A stretch of DNA of 64,000 nucleotides from Saururus chinensis (lineage: Eukaryota > Streptophyta > Magnoliopsida > Piperales > Saururaceae). The notes below the pieces were generated by a model that saw only the letters and a program-made list of their open reading frames with translations, had not been told where the DNA came from and did not search any database. Position numbers and translations under genes: made by a program. The stretch spans positions 9,114,001 to 9,178,000 of the forward strand of contig CP141145.1 of the NCBI GenBank assembly GCA_035235625.1, in the 5' to 3' direction. Shown here piece after piece: positions 11,351 through 23,640 of the stretch (positions are counted from its first letter, which is position 1; every line of letters starts with the position of its first letter).

Positions 11351-14188
11351 TGTAACACCCCCGGGTTTTCATTTACATAAACATGAGGCAATGCAAACTT
11401 AGGGTGTTAACCTGCATAGCCAAGCATCTCAAAACATTAAATAAATTATCTAATAAAGCAAGATAATCATTAATGTAGGATATTGGCTCAGCCAAGTGCA
11501 AGTACCTTAACATAATAAAATAATATGATAATAAATCTTAGGGCAGCATAGTGCCTTATTATAGTTCAACATAAAAATAAGAGCTAAAGTCCTACTAACT
11601 GAAAAAATCTACACTGCTAGCAATGAGTAACGTCTGCTAAAGAAGTCCTACTACTCTGAATCCAGAGCTGAACCTACATTGCAGAGATGCTTGAGTATTT
11701 CCACTAATACTCAGTAGGTTGCATGAAAAACCATTCATAGTTAAAAGATTAAGATGATGTATTCAAAACAATAGAGATCATTAGACAATGAATTGCAAAA
11801 CACCAAATAGACAGTGACACATGTAAAAATAATACTTGGAACACTGAATAAGAAATTGAACCATACTCACAAGGCTGACCTTTAACTAATAAAGGACTGA
11901 AACAACTTAGTTGAATGTAAACACCATTCAGGAAACAATTTACTTACTCTTGCATGAAAAACTGACTCCCGCTCAAAGGAGTAACTGTATGCTACCAGTA
12001 AATCCTAGCATCTCTTGAGATCCACTTGGATCAGCCATAGGCCTAGAGATGCATGTACCAATTGTGCTCATGGACACTCTGGCCAGAGGTAGATGAGCCT
12101 TCCATGATGCTCAAAAATTTAGATGCGCGCGAGGTGCTCAAAGAGCTAGGAACCAAAGTCCCGTAAGTGCCGAGGCCACATGGGTCTAAATTTCTGCCAT
12201 GGCTATTACGGTGAACTTACTTAAACTCTGACTCAACATATGATACAATGCAGCCACATAAGGCAAAGGGATTAAATATTGACCATAGCATATCAGGCAT
12301 GCAACAGACTTACACAATCAGCAAGATAACATGCTGATTTTAGACTGAGACATGTAAGCCTATCAACAAGACTATGAATCATAATTGATGCGGAGATGAA
12401 CTAATCAAATCCACACAACCATGAATTTAATTGGGCCTAAAATGAACTAATCAAATCATCAAACTAACATAACGAATCAGGCTGAAGTAATTGGCAACAT
12501 TCAGCATGATCACAAATCAAATTTAGGCTGAAAAGACTAACCATATTCAGCAAGGTAACAACTTATATCAAGGCTGAAATGACTAACAAAAATCACCATG
12601 ATATTAACTCAAAGTGAGGCTGACACAACCAACAATATACTGCATGATCATAACTCAAGTGAGGCTAATATGACTCAATCTAATAAGCAAGGTATACATC
12701 TAAATACGGCTGAGATAGAATAATTAAATTCACTAAGACATGAATCAAGTTAAAGCTGAGAAGGAATGATTAAATTCAGAATGGAAATGGAACTAATTAA
12801 GGCTAAAAACCTGAAGTCAAATTCAGCAAATTGATCACTAATTAGGCCTAAAAACCTAAAACAAAATTCCAGCAAAGAGAAACACTAATCAGTGCTAAAT
12901 CATGTGATGAAATCAATAATATAAACACACGAACTAAGGTTGAAAACTTGGGGATCAAATCAGAAAGGGTTTAGGCACTAATCATAGCTAAATCATGTGA
13001 TGAAATGAATAATAAAATCACACAAACTAGGGCTGAAAAGTATGGATTCAAATCTGAATTGAAAGATGTCAAATTAGGCAGACATGTGTAATGAAAATCA
13101 GCAAGGAATGGGCACGAATTACGGCTAAAACTTGTGATCAAAATCAGCAAAGTATGGGCACAAATCAGGGCTAATACTTGTGATCAAAATCAGCAAAATA
13201 TGGGCACAAATTAGGGCTAATACTTGTGGTCAAATTTAGAAAGGTATGGGCACGAATTAGGGTAAAAACCTTTAATTAAAAATCAGCAAAGTTCATGCAC
13301 AAATTAGGACTAAAATAGATAATTAAACTCAGCAAGGTTCATGCACGATTCAGGGCTAAAACCTATGATTAATCTCTGCAAGGTTCATGCACGGATTAGG
13401 GCTAAAAGAGATGATTAAACTCAGATTCATTTACACACAAATTAGGGCAAATAGAGTTGATTAAAATCGGAATCATTCATGGTCGAACTAGGGCAAATAG
13501 AGATGATTAAATTCAGAATTAATCATGCACGAATTAGGGCAAATAGAGAGGAGTAAACTCAGATTAGATTAAGCATGAAGCCGGGCTTATATAGAAGATG
13601 AAAATCAGAACCATTCATGCATTAAACTTGGCTGAAATATGAAATCAAAACCAGCATATTAAGGGTCGACCTAGGGCTGAAAACTATCATCAAATCATGA
13701 TGACTATGGGTGTAAAAACTGCACCTACCTCTACCAGCCCGCCTCCAAAGCTTTGTGCCCTCGCTCCTATGCTTCTTCTGCTTTCCCCCTCCACAAGCTG
13801 CTGGTCGTGGTGCCCCTTTGGTGGGAGAAAGAGGAGAAGAGAAGAAAAGAGGAGGCTGAACGAAAAGCTAGGCCTCCGCCCCCCCTCCCACAAACCAGAT
13901 CCATACCTTATTCCTCATTCGTTTGGACTCCTATGCCCCAACTCGACTAGGTCGCTTTTCTCAAGCATACTCCTAGCAAGGCCGAACCCCTCAATTGACA
14001 AATTGGCCACACCTAACCAAGGCCGGACTCCTTAATTGCCAATTGGTCCCCTTCATAACAAGGATTGACCCCGTAAACCCTAATTGGTTATCAAAGTCAT
14101 GCTATTCAAATGATTTCAATCAAACAAGCAATGAAACAAACGCACACACAAGTAAAAACAATATTTACCTAGAATTTGAGATGTTACA
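11351..14188 (-). mobile_element. Family A solo LTR, 2838 bp, minus orientation
   Basis: Starts TGTAACACCC and ends GAGATGTTACA, with a perfect 5-bp TSD (ATAAA). Orientation is inferred from shared blocks: family B has a PBS next to its GACA end, and the GATCCACTT / CTGGCC..GGTAGATGAGCC block near 12010-12105 runs in the same sense as in the minus-oriented B elements. From left to right: terminus, GCTGAGCC and GGGCAGCATAG block, the GGTAGATGAGCC block, a long 46-bp minisatellite, a pyrimidine-rich leader near 13700-13870, a short U3, and the terminus. There is no internal domain, PBS or PPT, so it arose by recombination between two LTRs. It is the reverse-oriented sister of 22042-24861. Confidence 0.93.
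12780..13600 (-). repeat. 46-bp minisatellite in family A solo LTR
   Basis: Degenerate units with TCAGCAARGTTCATGCACRA and AGGGCTAAAA; the clearest units are at 13080-13420. Homologous to the arrays near 4630 and 23000. Confidence 0.75.
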
Positions 14189-15850
14189 ATAAAAATGATT
14201 AAACACACTCAACGATGAATTGATCGGTCCACTTTTTGTGAAGTTATATACTTTTAATCGATGAAAACCGATGTACATTAAGAATGTGCATAAGTCGATA
14301 TATCGTTTAAAGTTGAAATAGACCCCCCATTCAATTGTTAATAATAAATCGAATGAACAAAGTGATACTACAATTTAAACATTCTTCCTTAACTTATATG
14401 ATTTCATTCGCTTGACTTAAATTAAAACAAAGCATCAAAGCTCAACACGAATGTGTATTTAATTGTTAGAAATAAAATACGTACTCATTTTATATGTTTG
14501 AAAGAATAAATCAAACTCATTAAACAATGAATGAATCGGTCTATTTTTGGTGAAGTTATATCCTTTGAATCAATGAAAACTAAAGTACATTAAGAATGTG
14601 CACAAATTGTTATATCATTTAAAGTTTAAAGAGACCTACTATTCATTTGTTATGTTCGTAATAATAAAATAAATTAACAAAGTAATACCACAATTTTATC
14701 ATTTTTTTCTAAACTTATATTATTTTATTTGCTTGACTAGATTTAGAACAAAATACTGAAGCTCATCACGAAGGTGTATTTAATTATTTTAAATAAATAC
14801 TTATCCATTTGTTAAGTTTGTTAGAATAAATCAAATGTACTAAAGGATGAACTAATTGGACCACTTTTGGTCAAATTATATCCATTTTATTGAATAAAAC
14901 CAAAGTTCATTAAGAATGCGCACAAATCGTTATATCATTTAATGTTTAAAGAGATCTCCTATTGATTTGTTATGTTCATAATAATGAATTAAATTGAAAA
15001 CTTGATACTACAACTTATTTGTTTTTCCTTAACTAGATTTAGAACAAAGTACGAAAGCTCGCCACAAAGGTGTATTTAATTTTTTTTAATAAATATGTAC
15101 TCATTTGCTAAGTATGTAAAAATAAATCACACACTAAACGGTGAACCAATTGAACCACATTTGGTCTAATTATATCCTTTTCATCGATTAAAACCAAAGT
15201 TTGTTAAGAATGTGCATAATTTGACCTTTCCTCCTTAACTTATTGATTTAATTTCCTTTAAAAGATTTACAACAAAGCACCAAAGCTTGTCATGAATGTG
15301 TATTTAAGTGTTTGAAACAAGTACATACTCATTTCCTATGCTTGTAAGAATGAATTAAACGGATAAAATGATGAACCAATCGGTCCACTTTTGGTGAAAT
15401 TATCTCTTTTTAATTGATTAAAAGAAAAGTTTGTTAAGAATGTACACAAATTGTTATATACTTTATAGTTTGGAGAGACCACCCATTAATTTTTTACATT
15501 CACAATAATGAATCAAAATAACAAAGTGATACCACAATTTTACCATTTTCCTTAACTTATATGTATTCATTCAGTTAAATACATTTAGAACAAAGTAGCA
15601 AAACTCCTCAAATATGTGTATTGCTAAGTTTGTAATAATAAATGAAATGCACTAAATGATGAACCATTTGGACTACTATTAGTCTAAGTTTATCCTTTTA
15701 ATCGATTAAAACCTAAGTTCGTAAAGAGTGTGTACAAATCGTTATAACATTTAAAGTTTAAAGAGACCTCTTATTCATTTGATACATTCATAATAATGAA
15801 TTAAATTGTCAAAGTGAAACCACAATTTGACTGTGCTTCCTTAACCTATA
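14189..15850 (+). repeat. 320-bp satellite array, block 2
   Basis: Continuation of block 1 after the LTR insertion. It contains the unusual monomer that reads ATTGTTAGAAATAAAATACG at about 14462, matching one at about 6343. Compared with block 1, a run of monomers is missing between about 15060 and 15210. No gene is seen. Confidence 0.97.
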
Positions 15851-16079
15851 TGAAACGTCCAGGATTTTTCTAAATTCCCGAAGTCGACCACATGGGGATT
15901 AAGGTGTTAGACCCCTTAACTTTCTTATGAGAATAACTTAATCATAAGTTAGAAGTGATGACTGAAACCTAAGTAGTTAGAAAGTAGACAGACAGAACTT
16001 CAAAACGCCACCAAGAATGTGCAAATCGGAGTTCGGATGAAGGAGATAAGACCGTTCAAAGTTGAACATATCGCGCAGG

Positions 16080-16250
16080 GCCCATTTACCCGAGGTGGAT
16101 GAAAGTCCTAAACATACTAGGAGTTGGGAGTCCAAAATGTAGTAGGAGTTGGGAGTCCTAAATGTACTAGGATTTAGGAGTCCTAAACATATTAGGAGTT
16201 AGGAGTCCTAAATGTACTAGGGATTAGAAGTCCTAAAAGAATTAGGAATT
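16080..16250 (+). repeat. 31-bp tandem repeat in family B U3
   Basis: About five units of TAGGAGTTGGGAGTCCTAAA plus a variable spacer. A related array sits at 22222-22355 in the family A LTR, so the U3 regions of the two families share this module. Confidence 0.8.
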
Positions 16251-16889
16251 GAAAGAGGGAGAGAATCTTAGGGGGCAAGGACTCCAAGTAAGAAGATGAC
16301 GCAGCCAGAGTTTGCCGAGACTAGATAGCATGCGAGCAGAGGACTTCTAGCCGAAGTAGGAGTCTGAGGAGTGCTAGGAGAGGTGTAAAAACTTAAAGGA
16401 GGGATCACCTATACAAAAAAGTTAGGTTAGGACTCTTTTGGGACTGTTTTGAGAATGTATGGAGGCTGGTTTCCTATTTGTAATGAGGCAAGGATTTGGA
16501 TTCTGGGATTGTAACTAAAGATGGGAGAGTCCTAGATGGGGAGGGCACCCAAGAGCTTAAAGAGAGGCAGACCCTATAGATTTTGGTTCAGCCTCCCTCT
16601 TCTTCATCTCTTCCCTCCTCTTCCTTCTCTCAGCAATGACCTCCATAACCAGCACGTTTAGAAGGCACAAATCAGCCACCTTTGGATTAAATTCAAGGCC
16701 TAGAAGTATAGGAGCAAGAGCTAGGAACCATGGGACAACATGGTACAAGTAGGTGCTTCTTTTTACACCCTTAAGCATGAGGTTTTGATAGATGTAATTT
16801 AGCCATAGCTAAGCCTAGTTCTAGGGGGGGTTCTGATGTCATGAATTAGCCTCTAGTTGTTTTGAATGATTGTGATTTTATCTTATGTT

Positions 16890-17640
16890 TATATGACTAA
16901 ATTGTGCATGCACGATTCTTATTTTTGTCAAGTAGATTAGCTTTAGTTCATGCAAGCATGTTGTTGATTTTTGTTATCTATTTTAGCCCTATGTTAGGTA
17001 TGAATGATTCTGATTCTTTTCATGTTTATTATCTATAATTTGGGCATAAAATTTGTTGAATTCATTCCCTGATTTGTGGCCTTACTTTAGGCCATACTTT
17101 GGCCATTTCATTTCCTGGTTTGTGGCCTTACTTTAGGCCATACTTTGGCCAATTTATTCTCTGGTTTGTGGCCTTATTTTAGGCCATACTTTGGCCAATT
17201 TATTCTCTAATTTGTGGCCTTACTTTAGGCCATACTTTGGCCAATTTAATCCCTGATTTGTGGCCTTACTTTAAGCCATACTTTGGCTAATTTAATCCCT
17301 GGTTTGTAGCCTTGGCTTAGGCTGCACTTTAGTCAAGTAAATCCCTTATTTGAAACCTTGGTGTAGGCTCTACTCTTGCTTATCTAGATGCCTGTTTTGT
17401 AGCCTTATTTTAGGCTATACTTTGGCAAATTAATACCAAATTCTTAGCCTTGGTTTATGTTGTAATCATGCTGAGAGAATACTTAAATTTTAGCCCTAGT
17501 TTAGGTTGCATTATTGCCTATCTAATACTTGATTCTCGGCTTTGATTTAGGTTGTAATCTTGCTGATTGAATCCCTAATTTTTTAGTCTTAATTCTTGAT
17601 GTATTCATGCTTATTGAATCTCTGAATCTCAGCCTAAGAA
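16890..17640 (+). repeat. 46-47-bp minisatellite in family B LTR
   Basis: Clear units near 17045-17330 read TTTGTGGCCTTACTTTAGGC then CATACTTTGGCCAA and TTTAATCCCTG. The core GGCCTTACTTTAGGCC is an imperfect palindrome. Flanking units decay in both directions. Confidence 0.85.
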
Positions 17641-18059
17641 GCCTCTAAATTTCAGCCTATGTTGTCTTTCAATTTCAGCTTGAGACGCCTCTAAAATTCA
17701 GCTTATGATGTCCCTGAATTTCCGCCTTGATTATGATGTACCTTAACTTGAATGTTTATGATTGTATCAGCCTGAATTTGTCATGTTAGGTGGCTTACTT
17801 GAGATGTTCACCTCAGCCCCAATCTTTTCCATTAAAATGTTGAATTGGTCAGTTCATCTCAGCATAAGTCTGAGTGGTTGTCATGTTGATTTGTACACAC
17901 ACTTAAGCCATAAATCTACCTATATTATCTTGCCAATCATGAGAGTCAGTTGAATGCATGATAGGTTGTGTTTAGTATTAAATCTTTGGATGCATTAAGT
18001 CATACATACATTCAGCATTGTGTTAGTTCACAACAATTGCCATGGCAGATATTTAGGCC

Positions 18060-18450
18060 TTCATGGCCTCAGCACCTTTGAGACTTTGGCTCCCAGCTCA
18101 TTGAGTATTCGCACACACCCAAGTTTTTGAGCATCATGGAAGGCTCATCTACCTCCAGTCGATGTGTCCATGAGCATAGATGGTACCTACATCTCTAGGC
18201 CCATGGTTGATCCAGGTGGATCTCTAGAGATGCTAGGATTTCTGCTAATAGCCATGGCAGTAATCTTTCAGACCTTTGTGGTGTCCGCTCCTTTGGGATG
18301 ATGGATCTTTGCAAATGCACAAACCTGGTTTTTGAGCATCATGGAAGGCTTATCTACCTTCGGCCAGTGTGTCCATGAGCACAACTGGTTTTTACATCTC
18401 TAGGCCCATGGCTGATCTAAGTGGATATCTAGAGATGCTAGGATTTTTGT
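18060..18450 (+). repeat. Tandem duplication of about 195 bp in family B LTR
   Basis: Two adjacent copies each contain TTTTTGAGCATCATGGAAGG, CTCATCTACCT (first copy) or its variant, GTGTCCATGAGCA, CTAGGCCCATGG and CTAGAGATGCTAGGATTT. The same tandem duplication occurs in reverse at 40970-41374, so it predates both insertions. Confidence 0.8.
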
Positions 18451-19390
18451 TAGCATACAATCACTCCTTTGAGTGGGAGTCAGTATTTTCAGGTAACAAT
18501 TAGTGCATTGTTTCCTGAATGGTGTCCATTGTTTTGTGCATTGTGATGACCTTTATTGGTTACATTCAGTTCTCTGTATATTACTTTATATGTGTCACTG
18601 TATATTGATGTTCATCATGTTGGAGTCCTATGTCTGGAGATTCTCGACGGGCGAGTTGTCTCTGAGTGAATACAAGTTTGTTAGTATTAATTATTGAACA
18701 AGGGTTGTGTGATAATTAATAACATTATTTGTTATTGCTTGTTAATTAGACAAGTGGAATAAGTAAAGGACTTGCATAAAAAGTAGGTTGCTTTAAAATA
18801 CTTAAGCATTGCATGTGTGATGCTATGCTTCTTAGTATAGTGTAGTTTTAGGCAGAACTATGTCTGGATCAAATCTTGTTGGAAACATTAGAGATGTTGT
18901 CTAATGAGTATGTAGGCAACTAATATCGGGTGATGTTGGTCCGATTTAAAAAACATTAATAAAACCTTTTGTCCTTGGATGCTCTTCTCCTAAAGAAGGA
19001 GAGGTTCCATTGTTGCTAGTGTGGTTGTTTGGTTTGGTTTTGGTTGGTTGCAGATTCCCTAGTGACAACAAGTGAGACCAGGAGGTGAGCACAAGATGAA
19101 GTTCCTCTTTTTTGCAATTATGGTACGTAGTGCATCTTTAGCGTGAGAGTCAACTTAGTTATTTATTTTCAGATGGATGACGAACTTGTACTTAGATGGA
19201 TGAGTTGTTCTTATTGAATTTTGAGATGTGTAATAACATCATATGATTTGATATTCATATTTGTGAACCCTAGTTATCATGACCTAGATATTTAATCGAA
19301 TGGTTTATTTTGTATTTAAAAGAAAAAAAATTTCTCGTGACTGCCATTCATGAGATTTTAGAAAGGCTTTTAAAAATCTGGGTCGTGACA

Positions 19391-22041
19391 TATATGATTT
19401 TATTCGGTCAACTAGATTTAGAATAAAGCACCGAAGCATGTCACGAATGTGTAATAAATTATTTTAAATAAGTATATACTGATTTACTATGTTCGTAATA
19501 ATGAATCACGTGCATTAAATGATGAACTATTCGGTCCATTTTTGTTAAAGTTATATCTTTTTAATCAATTAAAACCAAAGTTCTTTAAGAATGTGCACAA
19601 ATCGTTATATTGTTTAAATATTAAAAAAGGCCTCCCATGCATTTGTTACGTTTATAATAATGAATCAAATGGACAATGCAATACCACAATTTGACCATTC
19701 TTCCATAACTTTCATTATTTTATTTGCTTAGCTAAATTTACAACAAAGCACTAAAACTCATCATGAATGTGTATTTTATTATTTTAAATAAATATGTACT
19801 CATTTACTAAGTTCATAAAAAGGAACCAAATGCATTAAACAACGAACCAATCAGACCACTTTTGGCTAGGTTATTTCCTTTTAAATGATTGAAACTGAAG
19901 TATGTTAAGAATGTGCACAAATCATTATATCATTTTAAGTTTAATGAGACATCCCATTAATTTATTACGTTCGTAAAAAAAATCAAATCGACAAAGTGAT
20001 ACCATAATTTCACCATTCTTCCTTAACTTATATGATTTTATTCGGATAACTAGATTTAGAACAAAACACTAAAGCTTATCACGAAGGTGTATTTGATTAT
20101 TTTAAATAATTACATACTCATTTGCTAAGTTCATAAGAATGAAGAAAAAACACCTAATTAGAAACTAATAGGTCCATTTTTGGTGAAGTTATATCATTTT
20201 AGGTGGTAAACACTGAAGTTCATTAAGAATGTGCACAAACCATTATATCGTTTAAAGTTTAAAGAGACTTCCTATTCATTTGTTACATTAATTATAACAA
20301 ATCAAATTGACAACGTGATACCACTATTTTAGAACAAAGTACCAAAGCTTGTTTAATTATTTTAAATAAATATGTACTCATTTGCTATGTACGTAAAAGT
20401 AAATTAAACACACTAAACGATGAACCAATCACACCACTTTTTTCTAATTATATCATTTTCATCGATTAAAACCAAAGTTAGTAAAAATATGCACAATTTG
20501 ACATTTCTTCCTTAGCTTCAATGATTTCATTTATTTACTAGATTTAGAACAAAGCACCATAGCTCGTCAAAAATGTGTATTTAATAATTTGAAATAAATA
20601 CGTATTCATTTGCTATGTTCGTAAGTATGAATTAAATGGATTAAACGATTAACCAATCGGTCCACTTTCGGAGAAATTAACTCTTATTAATCGCTTAAAA
20701 CCAAAGTTTCTTAAGAATATGCATAAATTGTTATAGAATTTATAGTTTTGAGAGACCACCCAATCATTTGTTACGTTTGTAATAATGAATCAAATTGAAA
20801 ATATGATACCACAATTTTACCATTCTTCTTAAACTTATATGATTTCATTTGGTTAACTAGATTTAGATCAAAGTAGCAAAACTTGTCACATTTGTTTATT
20901 TAATTGTTGTAAATAAATATATACCCATTTGCAAGGTTTGTAAGAATAAATGTAACACACTAAATTATGAATTAGTTGGACTACTATTGGTGTAAGTATA
21001 TCCTTTTAATTGCTTAAAACCGACATTTGTTAAGAATGTGCACAAATTTTTATATTATTTAAAATTTAAACAGACCTCTCATTCATCTGTTACATTCGTA
21101 ATAATGAATCAAATAGACAATGTGATACCACAATTTGTCCATTCTTCCTTAACTTATATGTATTCATTCACTTAACTATATTTTAAACGAAGATTGTCAC
21201 AAATGTGTATTTAAATGTTTTAAATAAATACATACTCATTTTCTAAATTCGTAAGAATGAATAAAATGAACTAATTGTAGAAGTAATCGGTTCACTTTTG
21301 ATGTAGTTATATGCTTTTAATTGATTAAAACCGATGTAAGTTAAGAATGCACAGAAATTATTTAAAGTTTAAAGAGACCTCTCAGTCATTTGTTATATTC
21401 GTAATAATAAATCAAATGGTCAAAGTGATACCACACTTTTACCATTCGTCCTTAACTTATAAGTTTTCATTCGCTCTACTAAATTTAGAACAAAATACCA
21501 AAGCTGTCACTATTGTGTATTTCATTGTTTTAAATAAATACGTACTCATTTGCTAAGTTCATAAGAATGAATCATATTCACTAAATGACAAACTAATCAG
21601 TCCATTTTATGTGAAGTTATATCGTTTTAATCAATTAAAACCCAAGTTCTTTAAGAATATTCACAAATAGTTATATCGTTAAAAGTTTTAATAGACCTCC
21701 TATTTATTTCTTATGTCCATAATAAAAAATCAAATTGAGAAAGTGATATCACAATTTTTCTATTCATCCTTAACTTAAATTATTTTATTCACTTAACTTG
21801 ATTTAGAACAAAGTTCCAAGTTCGTCATGAAGTTGTATTTAATTGTTTTCAATAAATATGTACTCATTTGCTATATTTATAAGAATAAATCAAACCCACT
21901 AAATGATGAACGAGTCGGACGACTTTTAGTCAAGTTATATCCTTATTATCAATTAAAACCAAAATTTGTTAAGAATGTGCAAAAATCGCTATATCATTTA
22001 AAGTTTAAAGAGTCCTCCTATTCACTTATTATGTTTGTAAT
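19391..22041 (+). repeat. 320-bp satellite array, block 3
   Basis: Tandem monomers in the same direction as blocks 1 and 2. It carries the variants GGAACCAAATGC (19819), ACCACTATTTTAGAACAAAG (20323; about 45 bp missing) and ATGCACAATTTGACATTTC (20490; another shared deletion). All three occur in the same order in block 1 and block 4. No gene is seen. Confidence 0.97.
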
Positions 22042-22221
22042 TGTAACACCCCAAATTCTAGGTAAATTTTTTTCTTTTCTTTGCTTGTGTGTGTGTTTGA
22101 TTAGTTGCCTGTATTTGCTTTTGAACCATATGATTGTTTTGTGTGTTAACCTGTTAGGCTAGTGATCCAACCTTTATGTGAAGGGGGTAGGCCACTTAGG
22201 GTTCAGGGGTCCAACCTTGGC

Positions 22222-22355
22222 TGGAAGTCCTAAACGTACTAGGAGTTGGAAGTCCTACTCGTGCTAGGAGTTGGAAGTCCTACTCGTGCTAGAAGTTGGA
22301 AGTCCTAATCGTGGTAGGAGTTGGAAGTCCTAATTATACTTGGAGTTGGAAGTCT
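22222..22355 (+). repeat. 28-bp tandem repeat in family A U3
   Basis: Five units of CTAGGAGTTGGAAGTCCTA with CTCGTG or similar spacer. Related to 16080-16250 in family B. Confidence 0.8.
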
Positions 22356-22419
22356 AAAGAATCAATTTATTATAAATTAAGGGAGAGTTCAAGGATTGTA
22401 GGGAACTCAAAAGGAGGAT

Positions 22420-22495
22420 GAGGGGGCAGCCCCTAGAGAGTAGGGGGCGGCCCCTACTTTCTAGGGGGCAACCCCTACAAGCTAGGGGAGGTCTT
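22420..22495 (+). repeat. GC-rich palindromic cluster in family A U3
   Basis: Repeated GGGGCAGCCCCTA, GGGGGCGGCCCCTAC and GGGGGCAACCCCTAC segments, each able to fold on itself. A counterpart with GCCGGCCCCTACAATGTAGG lies at 5649-5668, next to the truncated end of the first family A copy. Confidence 0.65.
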
Positions 22496-22617
22496 TAAGG
22501 ACTCTAATTCAAGTTCTGTTTTTAGTAGGAGGGGGGGATATAGGATTCTTATGGAGGACTCCACTCACATTAGTTCAGCCTTCCTATTGGCCCAAAATCA
22601 TAGAATCTAGGCAGAGT

Positions 22618-22628
22618 TTTTATAAAAG
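22618..22628 (+). promoter_or_regulatory. TATA box of family A LTR
   Basis: TTTATAAAAGG lies about 580 bp into the LTR, just upstream of the pyrimidine-rich leader. The same 11-mer is found in reverse at 5372-5382 in another copy, which supports it as the LTR promoter. Confidence 0.65.
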
Positions 22629-22817
22629 GAAAGAGGAAGGGGTGGACCTCTCTTTTGTTAGGTTCGACCTCCTTTATCTCATCTCTTCTCCCTCTTCCTT
22701 CTCCCAGGAGGACCTCCATAACCAGCAATTTTTATAAGGCACAAAGTAGCCATCTTTGGATTGAAATGAAGGCCTAGAAGAGTAGGAGAAATGGCTAGGA
22801 GCTTTGGGGACGAATTG

Positions 22818-22823
22818 GTAAGT
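22818..22823 (+). other. Possible 5' splice donor in family A leader
   Basis: AATTG|GTAAGTAGG lies about 190 nt after the TATA box, followed by the conserved TTTTTACACCC. In the family B copy at 15851 the same place reads GGTACAAGTAGG, which has lost the GTAAGT. Use of the site is not shown. Confidence 0.3.
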
Positions 22824-22959
22824 AGGTGCTTCTTTTTACACCCTTCAGCATGAGATTTTGGTAGATGTAATTCAGCCATAGTTCAACCTTTCTCTAGGGT
22901 GGTTTTTGATGTCATGAATTAGCATTTACTAGTTTTGAATGATTGTGATTTTATCTCTT

Positions 22960-23640
22960 ATATATGTGGCTGAATTGTGCATGAATAATTCTAATTTCTG
23001 TCAAGTATATTAGCCCTAATTCATGCAAGCATGTTGCTGATTTTTGTCATCTATCTTAGCCCTATGTTAGGCATGAATGATTTTGATTCTAGTCATGTAT
23101 ATTATCCTTAATTTGGGTATAAACTCTGCTGTATTTAATTCCTGGTTTATTGCATTAGTTAAGCCATCCTTTGGTCAATTTAATCCCTGATTTGAAGCCT
23201 TGGTTTAGGCTCTACTTTGGTCAATTAAATCCCTGATTTATGACCATAGATTAGGCCATACATTTGCCTATTTCATCCCTGGTGTGTGCCCATAGATTAG
23301 GCCATACTTTTGCCTATTTAAGCCCAAGTTTGTAGCCTTAGATTAGGACATACTTTTGTCATTTAAATCCCTGATTTGCAGCCAAGTTTAAGGTTATACT
23401 TTTGCCTATTTAAATCCCTAAATTGTTGCCTTGTTTTAGGCTCTACTTTGGCCAATTAATACCAAATTATCAACCTTGATTTATGTTATAATCATGCTTA
23501 GAGAATATCTAAATTTCAACCCTAGTTTAGGTTGTATTATTGCCTATCTAATACTTGATTCTCAGCTTTGATTTAGGTTGTAATCTTACTGATTGAATCT
23601 GTAATTTTTTAGCCTTAGTTCATGATGTATTCATGCTTAT
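22960..23640 (+). repeat. 46-bp minisatellite in family A solo LTR
   Basis: Units contain TTTGTAGCCTTAGATTAGG-like and CATACTTTTGCC blocks with TTTAATCCCTG spacers. It is homologous to the family B array at 16890-17640. Confidence 0.75.

Larger units (their letters stand above)
15851..19390 (+). mobile_element. Family B solo LTR, about 3.54 kb, plus orientation
   Basis: Starts TGAAACGTCCAGGATTTTTC and ends TCTGGGTCGTGACA; the minus-oriented sisters at 40066-44004 and 48638-53810 have the reverse complements of both ends. The flanks are CCTATA on the left and TATATGATT on the right, against satellite CTTATATGATT, so a TATA(T) target duplication is present, with one T lost or shared at the left edge. 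Blocks in order: U3 with 31-bp AGGAGTTGGGAGTCCTAAA repeats (16080-16250), leader near 16580-16640, 46-bp GGCC repeats (16890-17640), a duplicated block of about 195 bp (18060-18450), and the terminus. No internal domain is present. Confidence 0.92.

Noticed and set aside
13697..14035. 112-codon open frame on the plus strand
   Set aside because: It lies across the pyrimidine-rich leader of the family A LTR, opposite to LTR transcription. A similar frame occurs at 5148-5330 in another copy with many changes. Composition reflects the leader, not a protein.
15851..19390. Possible internal domain of a larger element between 11351 and 24861
   Set aside because: Satellite with intact phase separates the LTRs, and each has its own target duplication, so they are independent insertions.
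21827..22162. 111-codon open frame on the plus strand
   Set aside because: It runs from satellite into the family A LTR across the insertion point, so it cannot be an old gene. Many other satellite monomers give similar short frames.
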